DNA of 50,891 nucleotides from a virus: positions 1 to 50,891 of IMG/VR virus record IMGVR_UViG_3300027733_000071; one strand, written 5' to 3'. Position 1 is the stretch's first letter, and each line of letters starts with the position of its first letter. This document shows positions 25,145 to 32,644 of this stretch, one piece after another. The notes beneath the pieces are model-generated. The model worked only from the letters and a program-made list of their open reading frames with translations. It was not told the DNA's origin and did not search any database. Position numbers and translations under genes: made by a program.

Positions 25145-26127
25145 CAGTCTTCACCAAACCCTTCATATCGTTTTAAGTTGTCGCCAAAAAAGTGCTGTAA
25201 ATACTCATCAATTTGACCTTCTGTAAAGTCAAAATCTTCTAACATACTTTTCATATACGCAGGCTCATCAACCGTGCGAGTAAACTCTGTGCCGCCTAGG
25301 AAGTCTTCCATTGGCACGTAATCCAAGTACTTACCAAAGAGATCGCCAAACTTTTTTACTGTGTTGTAGTGCGACTTTGTAGGCTCTGCGCCCTCAAAGA
25401 TTTTCTCATACGAATTTGATAAATACGTTGAGTATTTATCAAGCTTCTCTAAATCTTTAGTGGGTATCTTATCTTTTAAGTGATGTCGCACATCGTCATA
25501 AAAGCCATACGCAGAGCCTGCACCCCAGTCATCACTATTCATTTGCTCAACAACGCTATCAAGCATACTCTCTCTAAAAAACTTATCAATCAAAGGTATT
25601 GTTGGAGAAATCGTAGGCGCAACGCTTCTTACAACTTCAGGCGCAATCTCAGGCACGACTTCAGGTATAGCTTTAGGCGCAATGGTACCTACAGCTTGCT
25701 TACCTATACGTGACACTGCAGCGTTAGCAGGTATCTCCATGAACTTACGCCTTGACATAGGCATCTTAGCAAGCGCGGTTAATGGGTTAACAGGTTCTGC
25801 AGGTGCTTGTGCTTGTGCTTGTGGGCCCATAGGCGATTGTGGCAATGCAGACGGCTGCGCGGCAATAGGGCCTCCGGGTGGAAGCTTTGCCAAAGGGTCT
25901 ATCACGGCAGGCAATTGATCGGGCATCTGCGTAGGAATGTTTAGGCCCATCGTGCGTCGTGATAGATTCGGAGTTACAACAGGCTTAGGCTTTGCTTTAC
26001 CAAAGAGCCCGACCTGTTGCATAAAAGGACTGCGTTGTAATTGGCTTGCACCATCGTCGTAACGATTGAAGTCAACTGCTGCTTGCATTCTAGCTAGATC
26101 AGTTGGGTCAATATCGTCATACGGCAT
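25144..26127 (-). CDS. Virion-region protein, unknown (327 aa)
   Basis: The N-terminal half is Pro/Ala/Gln-rich and disordered (about 45-180, with repeats such as PEVVPEIAPEVV). The C-terminal half (about 185-327) is helical and acidic, with 'FDFTEGQIDEYLQHFFGDN' near the end. The start at 26127 has GGAGAG nine bases upstream and overlaps the terminase stop by 11 bases; a start ten codons earlier is unlikely. Its position between terminase and the giant protein suggests a second internal or ejection protein. I recognise no family. Confidence 0.5.
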   Translation of the reverse strand: MPYDDIDPTDLARMQAAVDFNRYDDGASQLQRSPFMQQVGLFGKAKPKPVVTPNLSRRTMGLNIPTQMPDQLPAVIDPLAKLPPGGPIAAQPSALPQSPMGPQAQAQAPAEPVNPLTALAKMPMSRRKFMEIPANAAVSRIGKQAVGTIAPKAIPEVVPEIAPEVVRSVAPTISPTIPLIDKFFRESMLDSVVEQMNSDDWGAGSAYGFYDDVRHHLKDKIPTKDLEKLDKYSTYLSNSYEKIFEGAEPTKSHYNTVKKFGDLFGKYLDYVPMEDFLGGTEFTRTVDEPAYMKSMLEDFDFTEGQIDEYLQHFFGDNLKRYEGFGED

Positions 26128-27547
26128 ATGGGTTGACTCTCCGCGGTTGAGTGTCATCTACGTAAATATCAGAATCATTATACACATAATCAAGCACAAG
26201 GAAACCTTGATCGCGTAATAAACGTAGTGCTTGTGTGGTAGCATCCACCAAGTCGTCATGTCGTACCTCGGGGAAGGCGCATAGCTGGCTGATGAGTGGC
26301 TCTACCCAATCTCGTGCTGCGCCTTCACGCACACTGGACTCAGGCACGTAGATCAAGCCGCGTTGGATGATAGGTGCAACCAAGTTGAGACGTTGTGTCT
26401 TGTCTGCCATGCCCGGGTTATACGCTCTTACGTTCAGGCCAGCACGTTGCAAGTCTTGGATGAGGGAGATACCGGCGCTCTTATCCTCAATCAGAATCAT
26501 GTCAACCTTCTTTCCGTTACCGAATTCATTGTCGTCGCCGTAAATCGACGTAGCTTCTTCGACAACACGAGGTCGCAGGTCAGGGTATTGCAGGTGTTCT
26601 TCCCAGCAGTCAATGACCATGGCTGACAGAGGCTTATCGTCGCTAGGTTTAAAGATGCCGAACACAACGCAAGCAGTCGGGTCGTTTTTAGTCTTGTCAG
26701 ATGTGGCGCAGTCATAGCTTTGCACCACGAATTGAAACTTAGGCAGTGGCTTCTCATGGGGCCAGAGCTTGAACCATTCACGTTTCACGATACCAGACTC
26801 TTCGGGGTCGATGATCTCGGCGTAGATTTCTTGGCGCCCTATCTTTGTACCCTCGTATTGCAGGATTTGCTTTTGGAAGTTAGGAGCAAGGTTCTGAATG
26901 TTGTCGAACGTGGTTGCTGTGGTGTAACATACATCATCACCATCGCGATTCACGAGATCCACTATCAAGGGCTTAGGCTTAGGAGTCGTAGTGCATATCA
27001 GCTTTGGGTGTTGGCCAAGTCGCATGCCGAATTGCAGCATGTCCCAAGCATCGTCAAGGTAGTCCCAGGCTGCGAGCTCGTCAAGCCAGCCACCATGGAA
27101 CTGCGGACCTCGAAAGCGATCAGGCTCAGAAGCTGCGATTCCTTTAATCATGCTCCCATTCACGAGTTTGATCTCATGTAGCGACTTAATGTAGTCCTTG
27201 ATGAGAATGTTGGGCACTACGTTAAGCAGTCCGGACTCTCCCTCAAAGCAGACATCACGCACATCGCCACTTGTAGGCGCGGAGACTAGCCAACGCGTGT
27301 TAGGCTGAGTCCAAGCCTCCCACCACACCCACTCAGCAGCGCAGCGTGTCTTACCGGCTCCTCGACCTGCCAAGAGTAACCAGATCGACCACCAGTCACC
27401 ACTTGGCGTGATTTGATGGTCATTGGCAATAGACAACCACTTGGTTCGAGCTTTAAGTGCACCACGCCACTCTGGCGTAGCTTTGTTGAGATCGGGGCCA
27501 GACTGAATGCGCTTGGTTAAGCGCTCACTTGTCGCTTGACTCAGCAT
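26117..27547 (-). CDS. terL: Terminase large subunit (476 aa)
   Basis: Packaging motor ATPase plus nuclease. The Walker A motif GRGAGKT is at about 61-67. The Walker B-like strand is 'FHGGWLDELAAW' (about 150-161). A coupling-type 'CTTTPKPKPLI' (about 185-195) follows. The C-terminal nuclease has acidic residues in SYDCATSDK, ILIEDKSAG and HDDLVDATTQALRLL. The C-terminal part looks like the GTA/terminase-6 type. It cuts concatemers and pumps DNA through the portal. I start at the ATG at 27547; a TTG fifteen codons earlier overlaps the small subunit more. The length is normal. Confidence 0.9.
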   Translation of the reverse strand: MLSQATSERLTKRIQSGPDLNKATPEWRGALKARTKWLSIANDHQITPSGDWWSIWLLLAGRGAGKTRCAAEWVWWEAWTQPNTRWLVSAPTSGDVRDVCFEGESGLLNVVPNILIKDYIKSLHEIKLVNGSMIKGIAASEPDRFRGPQFHGGWLDELAAWDYLDDAWDMLQFGMRLGQHPKLICTTTPKPKPLIVDLVNRDGDDVCYTTATTFDNIQNLAPNFQKQILQYEGTKIGRQEIYAEIIDPEESGIVKREWFKLWPHEKPLPKFQFVVQSYDCATSDKTKNDPTACVVFGIFKPSDDKPLSAMVIDCWEEHLQYPDLRPRVVEEATSIYGDDNEFGNGKKVDMILIEDKSAGISLIQDLQRAGLNVRAYNPGMADKTQRLNLVAPIIQRGLIYVPESSVREGAARDWVEPLISQLCAFPEVRHDDLVDATTQALRLLRDQGFLVLDYVYNDSDIYVDDTQPRRVNPYAV

Positions 27548-27992
27548 CCGCTTGTCTTGCAGCGAGGAGATCCGACATGAGCTCTTGTGCAAAGTCGTGA
27601 ATTACGTCGACTTGAATTGCGCCGCCGTTGTTGCCTGACACTTCAACCTTGGAGTTTTCACGATACTCATTGGGGAACCGCGCAGCCATCGAGCGAGACC
27701 AGAGTCCTGTGTTTAGCTTGGGCGCACCAGGCGTCTCAATCAGGTGATTTTCAGCCAAAAGCTCCCAGTATGCAAGCGCATCTTGTCTTGCAATGTGCAA
27801 GGCTTCGCGAAAATCGTCGTGCACTTGTTCCCAGTTCATGAGATTGCTAGGCGTGATACCCAGTATCGAAGCGATCGCCCAACGTGATTTGCCGAGCTTG
27901 CCAAGCTCAATCACTTGTTCGCAATAAGCGGAGTCGTACTTGCTTGGACGTCCTAAGAACTTTCCGTTCTTTGATGGTGTTTTTGTCGTCAT
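27525..27992 (-). CDS. terS: Terminase small subunit (155 aa)
   Basis: A helix-turn-helix region at the N-terminus (GRPSKYDSAYCEQVIELG then RWAIASILGIT, about 14-45) is the DNA-recognition part of many small terminase subunits. A helical middle (HDDFREALHIARQDALAYW) would form the oligomer ring. The gene overlaps the large subunit start by about 23 bases. The start is the ATG at 27992; a TTG six codons before is less likely. It recognises the packaging site. The promoter region upstream is the AT-rich repeat cluster. Confidence 0.75.
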   Translation of the reverse strand: MTTKTPSKNGKFLGRPSKYDSAYCEQVIELGKLGKSRWAIASILGITPSNLMNWEQVHDDFREALHIARQDALAYWELLAENHLIETPGAPKLNTGLWSRSMAARFPNEYRENSKVEVSGNNGGAIQVDVIHDFAQELMSDLLAARQADAESSDK

Positions 27993-28045
27993 AAAATGAT
28001 TGTATCTCAAAAGTTAAAAAATGTGTAGATTTTTTGCAAAAATGG

Positions 28046-28340
28046 ACAGGTTACACAGGTTACACAGGTTACACAGGTCGAAAACTATATAGGAAATGTG
28101 TATATCTATATATATTTATCTATTATTATATATATTATATTATTACTGTAACCTACTGTAACCTTGTAACTTTACAATAAATAAAAGGCCCTCGTAGGTT
28201 ACACAAAGGTTACAAGGTTACACTAAAAAGTAGTTTGTTGCACCACCTCTCGTGATATCGCTTCAGCAGTTTTTCTTGCAACCTCAGCGTAACTCGTGAT
28301 TTCACTCTTTTCGGGCATTTTGGTTACATCCGCTGTAACC
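28046..28340. repeat. GGTTAC iteron cluster with AT-rich core: candidate replication origin
   Basis: Three tandem 9-bp copies of ACAGGTTAC start at 28046. An almost pure A/T stretch covers 28085-28144. Two tandem copies of ACTGTAACCT follow at 28145-28164, then three AGGTTACA copies at 28196, 28207 and 28215. A perfect 14-bp inverted repeat (28157-28170 with 28209-28222) spans the right half. A further GGTTACA-tccgc-TGTAACC palindrome lies inside the primase gene at 28322-28340. Iterons beside an AT-rich unwinding stretch and a primase-helicase gene fit an origin; an operator or packaging-site role is also possible. Confidence 0.55.
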
Positions 28341-30346
28341 TGAAAAATTGTGTGTCGAACAGTCTTCCCTTCAATCTTTATCGCCTTATTTAGCTCGATT
28401 TCGCCACATGCGCTCATCGCTTTGCGTAAATATTGTTGATTCACTTTGTTGCCATTTCCCCACGATTCGCTTAAAATGTCAAGCTGTTGAGTCGTGAAAG
28501 CTGCCACGCCTTCAAGCTGATCGACCACCCATTCACGTAACTCGTTGGCAAAGCTTTCTAATGGCGTCTTGCTTAATTGTATTGCTTTATCACGAGACTT
28601 GGTCAGCGGAGCAGCTTTGCGAGCGTCAAAATTAGAGATGTCTCTTTCATAATACCAGTTAAGTACATCACCAAAGCCCCCAGAACGAGCCCACTTCATG
28701 AGTTCAGATACTTTGGGGTGCGTCTCAGTATTAGTTAACGTGACTGGACTGTAAATAGCTTCTCGCCTCGCAGTATTTCCCATATGAGTAACATAAGGCT
28801 TATTAGTGGTAAAGACAAAATTCAGGTAGTTTGTCACACTATATTGCGCGCCGTACTTATTATTGATGGCAATCTCGTTGGACGTGATGTAGTTTTTAAG
28901 CTTGGCAGAGTGATCGTCTCTGTCGGATGATGGTTCATTCACAACCACAAACAGTTTGTTCTTCAGCATGCCGTTAAAGTTGCCAAAGAGCTCATCTGGC
29001 CCTACGATAGCAGCGGGACTGTTTTCACCTGTGCCCATCATCTCAGCGATAAACTCAGCGATTGCAGATTTGCCAATACCTTCCTTGGCGGATGCAAACT
29101 GTGGAGTTGTGTAGTTGCGCCGACTAGGTATTTGAATGATGTTAGCCACCCAGTCGTGCCAGTACTCAGCAAAGTCAGGCTCATCACGAAAGAAGTATGT
29201 ACAAAAGTCTAGGTATAGTTGTGGACTATCTGTAGTAGGTTCATATGACCAAGCGTTCAGATAGTTGTAGCAGCCGTCAGGTGTGATACGAATACCTTGG
29301 TACTGTGGAAATACACCAACTTTGCGGATATCGCAGCGGCGTGTCCATTTTTTGTACTCTTCAAGCATAGGAACTTCTTTGCTGATAACTCTAGGTGGTC
29401 CGCCATTTCTGCTCGGGACAGTGTTTGTTTGTATGAAGATATGCTGCGCGCTGTCAATCTTAGCTTTTTGAAAGTTCATGATGTGGCCATCGCCTAAACG
29501 AATCACATCGCCGTTATATAGCGCGTAACGTGTAGAGAACTCGTGAAGCTTTACATCAAGCGTGTCTACACCGTTCATGACGATGCTGGTTGTGGTAAGT
29601 ACCTCACCAAGACTTCCACCAGCCATGAGATGGTCATCGATTGCGTACTTTTTGCCAACGCCAGAGCTAAACCGGCCAACTCTGCACAGGTGTACCTCAG
29701 CGCCTAAGCCTCTTAACGTGATGGCCAACTTTGTTTCAGCTAATGCAACCTGTTCATTAGGCTCGCCTTCTTCCTTAGCGCCGTCATAATCAAATACAAT
29801 GTAGACTTTGCGGCTCTTGGACTCAAAGCTGGTCTTTTTACGCCACATGACTTGCATTAAGTCCTTATGTAGGTGGAGCCCATTCTTGTCGGTCCAAGAA
29901 GTGACTCCAGCCAACCCGATGCAGGCGTACAATAGGTTATCCTTAACTAATGTTTTGGTAATGGCCCAGGCCTTGAACTCCCCTTCGGTGATGATGATAG
30001 GGATTTCCACATCCTTGATAACTTTACTCCAATTCGTGCGTGGGGGAAAGTAGATATGTGAGCCTGAAGCACGTGCTTGGCTGTATTTCATCTTACTCTT
30101 AGGAATAAGAAGCCTTACGCGGTGGAAGTTGGTAGCAATACCATCGACTCCGTAATACGGCAGTTTAACTGACCACTCATAAGTGTGGCCAATTAGCGCC
30201 TTGGTTTGGTCTGGAGATAAGAGCTCCAACCCTAAGAGAGCAATGTCAGTATCGTCAAATTGCCGGTCAAGCAGAAACTTTGTGTATAATTGTTCAGGTG
30301 TGATAACACTTGCGCCAAACCCTGATGGCACAGTTTGTTGTTGCAT
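28223..30346 (-). CDS. Primase-helicase fusion, DUF3854/DUF5906-like (707 aa)
   Basis: The N-terminal half has a TOPRIM-like core. ITEGEFKA (Glu121, Glu123) and VFDYDG (Asp186, Asp188) give the metal-binding acidic residues of the DUF3854 type. The C-terminal half is a superfamily 3-like helicase: Walker A KEGIGKSA (421-428), Walker B-like LFVVVNEPSS (466-474), and a sensor-like NFVFTTNKP. This is the DUF5906/D5 arrangement found in phage replication proteins. It primes and unwinds DNA for the phage polymerase. It is the only replication gene on the minus strand, driven by the divergent promoter region; its leader holds two micro-ORFs and a hairpin. Confidence 0.75.
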   Translation of the reverse strand: MQQQTVPSGFGASVITPEQLYTKFLLDRQFDDTDIALLGLELLSPDQTKALIGHTYEWSVKLPYYGVDGIATNFHRVRLLIPKSKMKYSQARASGSHIYFPPRTNWSKVIKDVEIPIIITEGEFKAWAITKTLVKDNLLYACIGLAGVTSWTDKNGLHLHKDLMQVMWRKKTSFESKSRKVYIVFDYDGAKEEGEPNEQVALAETKLAITLRGLGAEVHLCRVGRFSSGVGKKYAIDDHLMAGGSLGEVLTTTSIVMNGVDTLDVKLHEFSTRYALYNGDVIRLGDGHIMNFQKAKIDSAQHIFIQTNTVPSRNGGPPRVISKEVPMLEEYKKWTRRCDIRKVGVFPQYQGIRITPDGCYNYLNAWSYEPTTDSPQLYLDFCTYFFRDEPDFAEYWHDWVANIIQIPSRRNYTTPQFASAKEGIGKSAIAEFIAEMMGTGENSPAAIVGPDELFGNFNGMLKNKLFVVVNEPSSDRDDHSAKLKNYITSNEIAINNKYGAQYSVTNYLNFVFTTNKPYVTHMGNTARREAIYSPVTLTNTETHPKVSELMKWARSGGFGDVLNWYYERDISNFDARKAAPLTKSRDKAIQLSKTPLESFANELREWVVDQLEGVAAFTTQQLDILSESWGNGNKVNQQYLRKAMSACGEIELNKAIKIEGKTVRHTIFQVTADVTKMPEKSEITSYAEVARKTAEAISREVVQQTTF

Positions 30347-30371
30347 ATATGTCCTCTTTATTCAGATAACG

Positions 30372-30402
30372 AACGCCTAGATGTTTACTCCACCTAGGCG
30401 TT
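30372..30402 (-). promoter_or_regulatory. Hairpin in the leader of the primase mRNA
   Basis: A 9-bp perfect stem (AACGCCTAG / CTAGGCGTT) with a 13-base loop sits 26 bases before the primase start on the minus strand. The second micro-ORF ends inside it. It could protect the mRNA end or link translation of the micro-ORFs to primase expression. On the plus strand a T-rich stretch follows it, so it might also stop transcription running the other way. Confidence 0.5.
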
Positions 30403-30409
30403 TGTTCAT
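30377..30409 (-). CDS. Micro-ORF, 10 aa, in the primase leader
   Basis: Reads MNKRLGGVNI and starts with an ATGA overlap at the stop of the 23-aa ORF, so it could be translationally coupled. The stop TAG lies in the loop-proximal end of the leader hairpin. It could be a chance ORF; the strict overlap is the only support. Confidence 0.25.
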   Translation of the reverse strand: MNKRLGGVNI

Positions 30410-30477
30410 TTTAATTCATTCTTTTGTGATAGCACTAAATTTATACTATCTTGCTGTATGAGTTGTGTGTCTCGCAT
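30406..30477 (-). CDS. Micro-ORF, 23 aa, in the primase leader
   Basis: Reads MRDTQLIQQDSINLVLSQKN plus ELK. The start is preceded by TTGAAAGGAG, the same ribosome site used by several early genes of this phage, at a good distance. It lies about 40 bases downstream of the predicted minus-strand promoter. It could be a leader peptide or a real microprotein. The polar, helix-forming sequence offers no function. Confidence 0.45.
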   Translation of the reverse strand: MRDTQLIQQDSINLVLSQKNELK

Positions 30478-30512
30478 GTACTCTCCTTTCAATGATCAAT
30501 TAGCGGTTCCAT

Positions 30513-30539
30513 TACTACAATAACATATTACACCATTTC
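30513..30539 (-). promoter_or_regulatory. Minus-strand early promoter, arm 1 of the mirror-image pair
   Basis: On the minus strand the -10 box TAATAT is at 30528-30523. It is followed three bases later by ATTGTAGTA, around the expected start site. The region equals the plus-strand promoter arm at 30619-30645 in 23 of 27 positions. The -35 box is poor (TTGGTA with a 19-base spacer), which hints at an activator or a phage-specific factor. It would drive the micro-ORFs and the primase. Confidence 0.55.
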
Positions 30540-30560
30540 TAATTATTTATACCAATAATC

Positions 30561-30600
30561 TTAAGTATTTCACGATATGAAATAAATGCAAATACTTTAA
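30561..30600. promoter_or_regulatory. Palindromic operator candidate between the divergent promoters
   Basis: An outer inverted repeat (TTAAGTATTT at 30561 with AAATACTTTAA at 30590) surrounds an inner one, TTTCACGATATGAAA (30568-30582). The 13-mer TTTCACGATATGA is repeated exactly at 33324-33336, upstream of another early promoter. Its centre nearly coincides with the centre of the promoter pair. It is probably a binding site for a dimeric regulator. Confidence 0.55.
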
Positions 30601-30606
30601 AAATGT

Positions 30607-30645
30607 TGTATTATTTTCTAGAAATGATGTAATATTCAATTGTAG
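30607..30645 (+). promoter_or_regulatory. Plus-strand early promoter
   Basis: TTGTAT (30607-30612), 17-base spacer, TAATAT (30630-30635), then ATTGTAGTA at 30639-30647 around the predicted start site. It would drive the first early genes from 30680. The conserved ATTGTAGTA block also follows the -10 boxes of the minus-strand promoter and of the promoter at 33375-33402. Confidence 0.65.
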
Positions 30646-30679
30646 TACAAATTAACTGACTATTGAAAGGTAACAAAAT

Positions 30680-30967
30680 ATGAAAACTTTAGACATCCAA
30701 CTAACCAATGTTGATAACCTAGGCTTATTACTTGCACAGGTTGCTGATCTTAACGAGCAGGTCGAAGCTTTAAAAGATGAGTTGAAAAACCAAGGTGAAG
30801 GTAAGTATGCAGGCAACCTATACAACGCCACTATTACGTTGTCGCAGCGTAACACAATCGATTACAAAAAGATTTGTGAAGATCACAAGATTCAGTTAAG
30901 CGCTGAGCAGATTGCTGCGTACACAAAAACAACAGCTTCAATTACTTGCAAAGTAACATCCCGTTAA
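30680..30967 (+). CDS. Early protein, coiled coil plus small domain (95 aa)
   Basis: The first half is a leucine-rich coiled coil (LLLAQVADLNEQVEALKDEL, about 16-35). The second half has 'YNATITLSQRNTIDYKKI' and ends 'TTASITCKVTSR'. This plan recalls Gp157-type and similar small early phage proteins, but no function is known. It is the first plus-strand gene after the divergent promoter, has the TTGAAAGG ribosome site, and is followed by a strong hairpin, so it should be highly expressed on its own short transcript. Confidence 0.6.
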   Translation: MKTLDIQLTNVDNLGLLLAQVADLNEQVEALKDELKNQGEGKYAGNLYNATITLSQRNTIDYKKICEDHKIQLSAEQIAAYTKTTASITCKVTSR

Positions 30968-30972
30968 TAACC

Positions 30973-30989
30973 AGCCCCCTTCGGGGGCT
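30973..30989 (+). terminator. Terminator after the first early gene
   Basis: A perfect 7-bp G+C-rich stem (AGCCCCC / GGGGGCT, three-base loop) lies six bases after the stop. The T-run is short (TTACC), so termination is probably partial and the following genes are still transcribed at a lower level. Confidence 0.65.
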
Positions 30990-31008
30990 TACCTTGAAAG
31001 AATATACA

Positions 31009-31305
31009 ATGAAAACTTTTGACTCTTGGCTTACAACAGATACACAGTATGACACTAATGACTTACACCAGTGCATGATTGATGACCGCGTTAACGAGCT
31101 CATGAATACTACTTACAAGCCAGCTGAGATGCTGATTGACGCTATGTCTGAGTTGTCTGTTGCTGATAACGAAAAGATGGTTGAGTATGTCAATGAGAAT
31201 AACATGGCAGGCCTTGGCAAGTTTATCTACTTGAAGGCTTATGATCTTGCAACCATGTTGGCAGAAAAGCAAGCTGCAGAAGAAATTACGCCGGGAGATC
31301 TATAA
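31009..31305 (+). CDS. Hypothetical early protein (98 aa)
   Basis: Acidic helical protein (MKTFDSWLTTDTQYDTND at the start, many Glu, Asp and Met, ending EEITPGDL). The start at 31009 has TTGAAAGAAT just upstream. No family recognised. The next ORF starts on the last base of its stop codon. Confidence 0.55.
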   Translation: MKTFDSWLTTDTQYDTNDLHQCMIDDRVNELMNTTYKPAEMLIDAMSELSVADNEKMVEYVNENNMAGLGKFIYLKAYDLATMLAEKQAAEEITPGDL

Positions 31306-31406
31306 TGCGTGATGATCGTGACCCGCCCTTGTGGCAAATTGTAGGCATGGGCCTGATTGGCGCCATTACGTTGTATTTTATGTTGGTATTAGCTTTTTTA
31401 ATTTAA
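31305..31406 (+). CDS. Small single-pass membrane protein (33 aa)
   Basis: Reads MRDDRDPPLWQIVGMGLIGA followed by ITLYFMLVLAFLI. A charged N-terminus is followed by one long hydrophobic helix (about 12-33) that ends the protein. It starts at the stop of the previous gene (TAATG), and the following gene begins nine bases after its stop. The strict spacing and clean membrane pattern support a real gene. Such early microproteins often alter the host membrane or a host enzyme; no specific role can be given. Confidence 0.5.
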   Translation: MRDDRDPPLWQIVGMGLIGAITLYFMLVLAFLI

Positions 31407-31415
31407 GGAGAAAGT

Positions 31416-31694
31416 ATGAAGCCTTTAGACTGGCACAAGAAGCGTAACGCTTCCGGTATGCCTGCAGTTGCGGAGTTGGTATTGAATGTGATACATAATG
31501 AGGGACCATTGACTGTGATGGACGCGATGGGGTCCTCGCACTCCAAGTGTATTGCCTCAATGACAACCATTCATGGTGGATTAAAATGGCTACGTGAGTT
31601 TTCTTACATCAAGATTCAAACTGACAAAGAAGATTCTCGTACTAAAATGTGCCAACTAACGGCAAAGGGAACTAAATACTTGGAGGTCGTATGA
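31416..31694 (+). CDS. Winged-helix DNA-binding-like protein (92 aa)
   Basis: The sequence 'VAELVLNVIHNEGPLTVMDA', then SSHSKCIASMTTIHGGLKWL (recognition-helix-like), and a wing 'YIKIQTDKEDSRTKMCQLT' with 'KGTKYLEVV' form a winged-helix pattern of MarR/PadR type. It could be the regulator that binds the palindromic sites near 30575 and 33330, but the sequence does not show which sites it uses. Shine-Dalgarno AAGGAGAAAG. Confidence 0.55.
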   Translation: MKPLDWHKKRNASGMPAVAELVLNVIHNEGPLTVMDAMGSSHSKCIASMTTIHGGLKWLREFSYIKIQTDKEDSRTKMCQLTAKGTKYLEVV

Positions 31695-31897
31695 AAGAGC
31701 AATGGGAAGTAGCGTATGAAGAGTGGGCGCTTCTGTTAGATCGTGCTAACGCTAAAGGGTTACTCAAAGACCCTAAAGCTGTGTGGGATGAGGCGTGGCG
31801 GCAAGCTGCCATGGTTACTATTGGAATACTTGAAGTAAATCCCGAGTCCACTAGCGAGCAACTGACGCAATTCATTGAAAAAAGACTACTCAAATGA
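31691..31897 (+). CDS. Hypothetical early protein (68 aa)
   Basis: Helical, with 'EQWEVAYEEWALLLDRANAK' and many Trp and Ala, then 'EQLTQFIEKRLLK'. The start overlaps the previous stop by four bases (ATGA). No family recognised. Confidence 0.5.
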   Translation: MKEQWEVAYEEWALLLDRANAKGLLKDPKAVWDEAWRQAAMVTIGILEVNPESTSEQLTQFIEKRLLK

Positions 31898-32094
31898 AAC
31901 CGCACATGTGGTGGGCTATAGCCATGTGGATTGTGTTTTGTGGTTGCATTATCTATTTGACTGAAGTGAGTCGAAGAGAGGAAGTCTATAAACTGAACTG
32001 TGATTTACTGCTTGGCGGTTGGCATCCCGATGTGCCTAAAGACTACGCAAAATTATGTGAAGAAGCTAAACGAACAATGAGGAGCGATAGATGA
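31894..32094 (+). CDS. Small membrane protein (66 aa)
   Basis: An N-terminal transmembrane segment (MWWAIAMWIVFCGCIIYL, about 5-22) is followed by a charged soluble tail with two Cys (C38 and C55 region). It is encoded with four-base overlaps on both sides. It may be a membrane-anchored early accessory protein; no function can be assigned. Confidence 0.5.
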   Translation: MKPHMWWAIAMWIVFCGCIIYLTEVSRREEVYKLNCDLLLGGWHPDVPKDYAKLCEEAKRTMRSDR

Positions 32095-32333
32095 AAGCAT
32101 TTCCAAGTAGGGAATCGATTTACGGAAGTGATGTAATTGGTGTTAAAGAAAATAGCGGTATGGACTTGAGGGATTACTTTGCTGGGCAGGCAATGCCTGC
32201 ACTTGTAATTAATAAAGAAGTTCATAAAGTTATTTTTTCAATAGCTTCACAAGAAAATGAAACGCCTGAGCATTGTTTAGCTGTAATGGCGTATCATATA
32301 GCTGATGAAATGATGAAAACGCGAGAAAAATGA
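32091..32333 (+). CDS. Conserved small phage protein (80 aa)
   Basis: The 'MDLRDYFAGQAMPALVINK' stretch (about 24-42) and the C-terminal 'AYHIADEMMKTREK' are a pattern I recall from many small phage and prophage proteins of unknown function. The start at 32091 follows AGGAG; an internal Met at residue 24 is a weaker alternative. Confidence 0.5.
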   Translation: MKAFPSRESIYGSDVIGVKENSGMDLRDYFAGQAMPALVINKEVHKVIFSIASQENETPEHCLAVMAYHIADEMMKTREK

Positions 32334-32644
32334 AAAGATATTCAGACGAATGGTGGCAAGGTGTAAAAGACTTTAACAATTCGTTTCCAATTAACATATT
32401 TAAAAAGGATAAAGAAATGAATAAAGAAATTATTATGAACCCTGATATATTGCCTACACAAAAAGAGTGGAGATTAATTTGCAAGATGGTTAAGCAACAA
32501 CGTGAGTTAACCGATGAGGAAATAGAACATATTGCACAGCAACATTTGACTGTACACGTTCAATTTATAGGCGCTGGTGACTGTACTATCGAAGGTGAAA
32601 TTGAATTTGCAAGAGCAATACTAAAGAAAGCGAGTGAGAAATGA
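32330..32644 (+). CDS. Small early protein with the 'ELTDEEI...FARAI' domain (104 aa)
   Basis: The C-terminal part ('RELTDEEIEHIAQQH', then 'EIEFARAILKKASEK') is a short helical domain that recurs in small phage proteins. The next gene has the same domain (FARAMLQKASEK), so the two are paralogues. An internal ATG at 32417 has a good ribosome site (AAGGATAAAG) and could be the true start. Confidence 0.5.
   Translation: MKRYSDEWWQGVKDFNNSFPINIFKKDKEMNKEIIMNPDILPTQKEWRLICKMVKQQRELTDEEIEHIAQQHLTVHVQFIGAGDCTIEGEIEFARAILKKASEK

Noticed and set aside
28011-28222. tRNA or ncRNA in the gap between terminase and primase
   Set aside because: No cloverleaf; the fold potential comes from the GGTTAC repeats and the A/T stretch.
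30383-30460. Plus-strand 25-codon frame starting MFTPPRRLF
   Set aside because: No ribosome site and it lies antisense to the leader micro-ORFs and hairpin.
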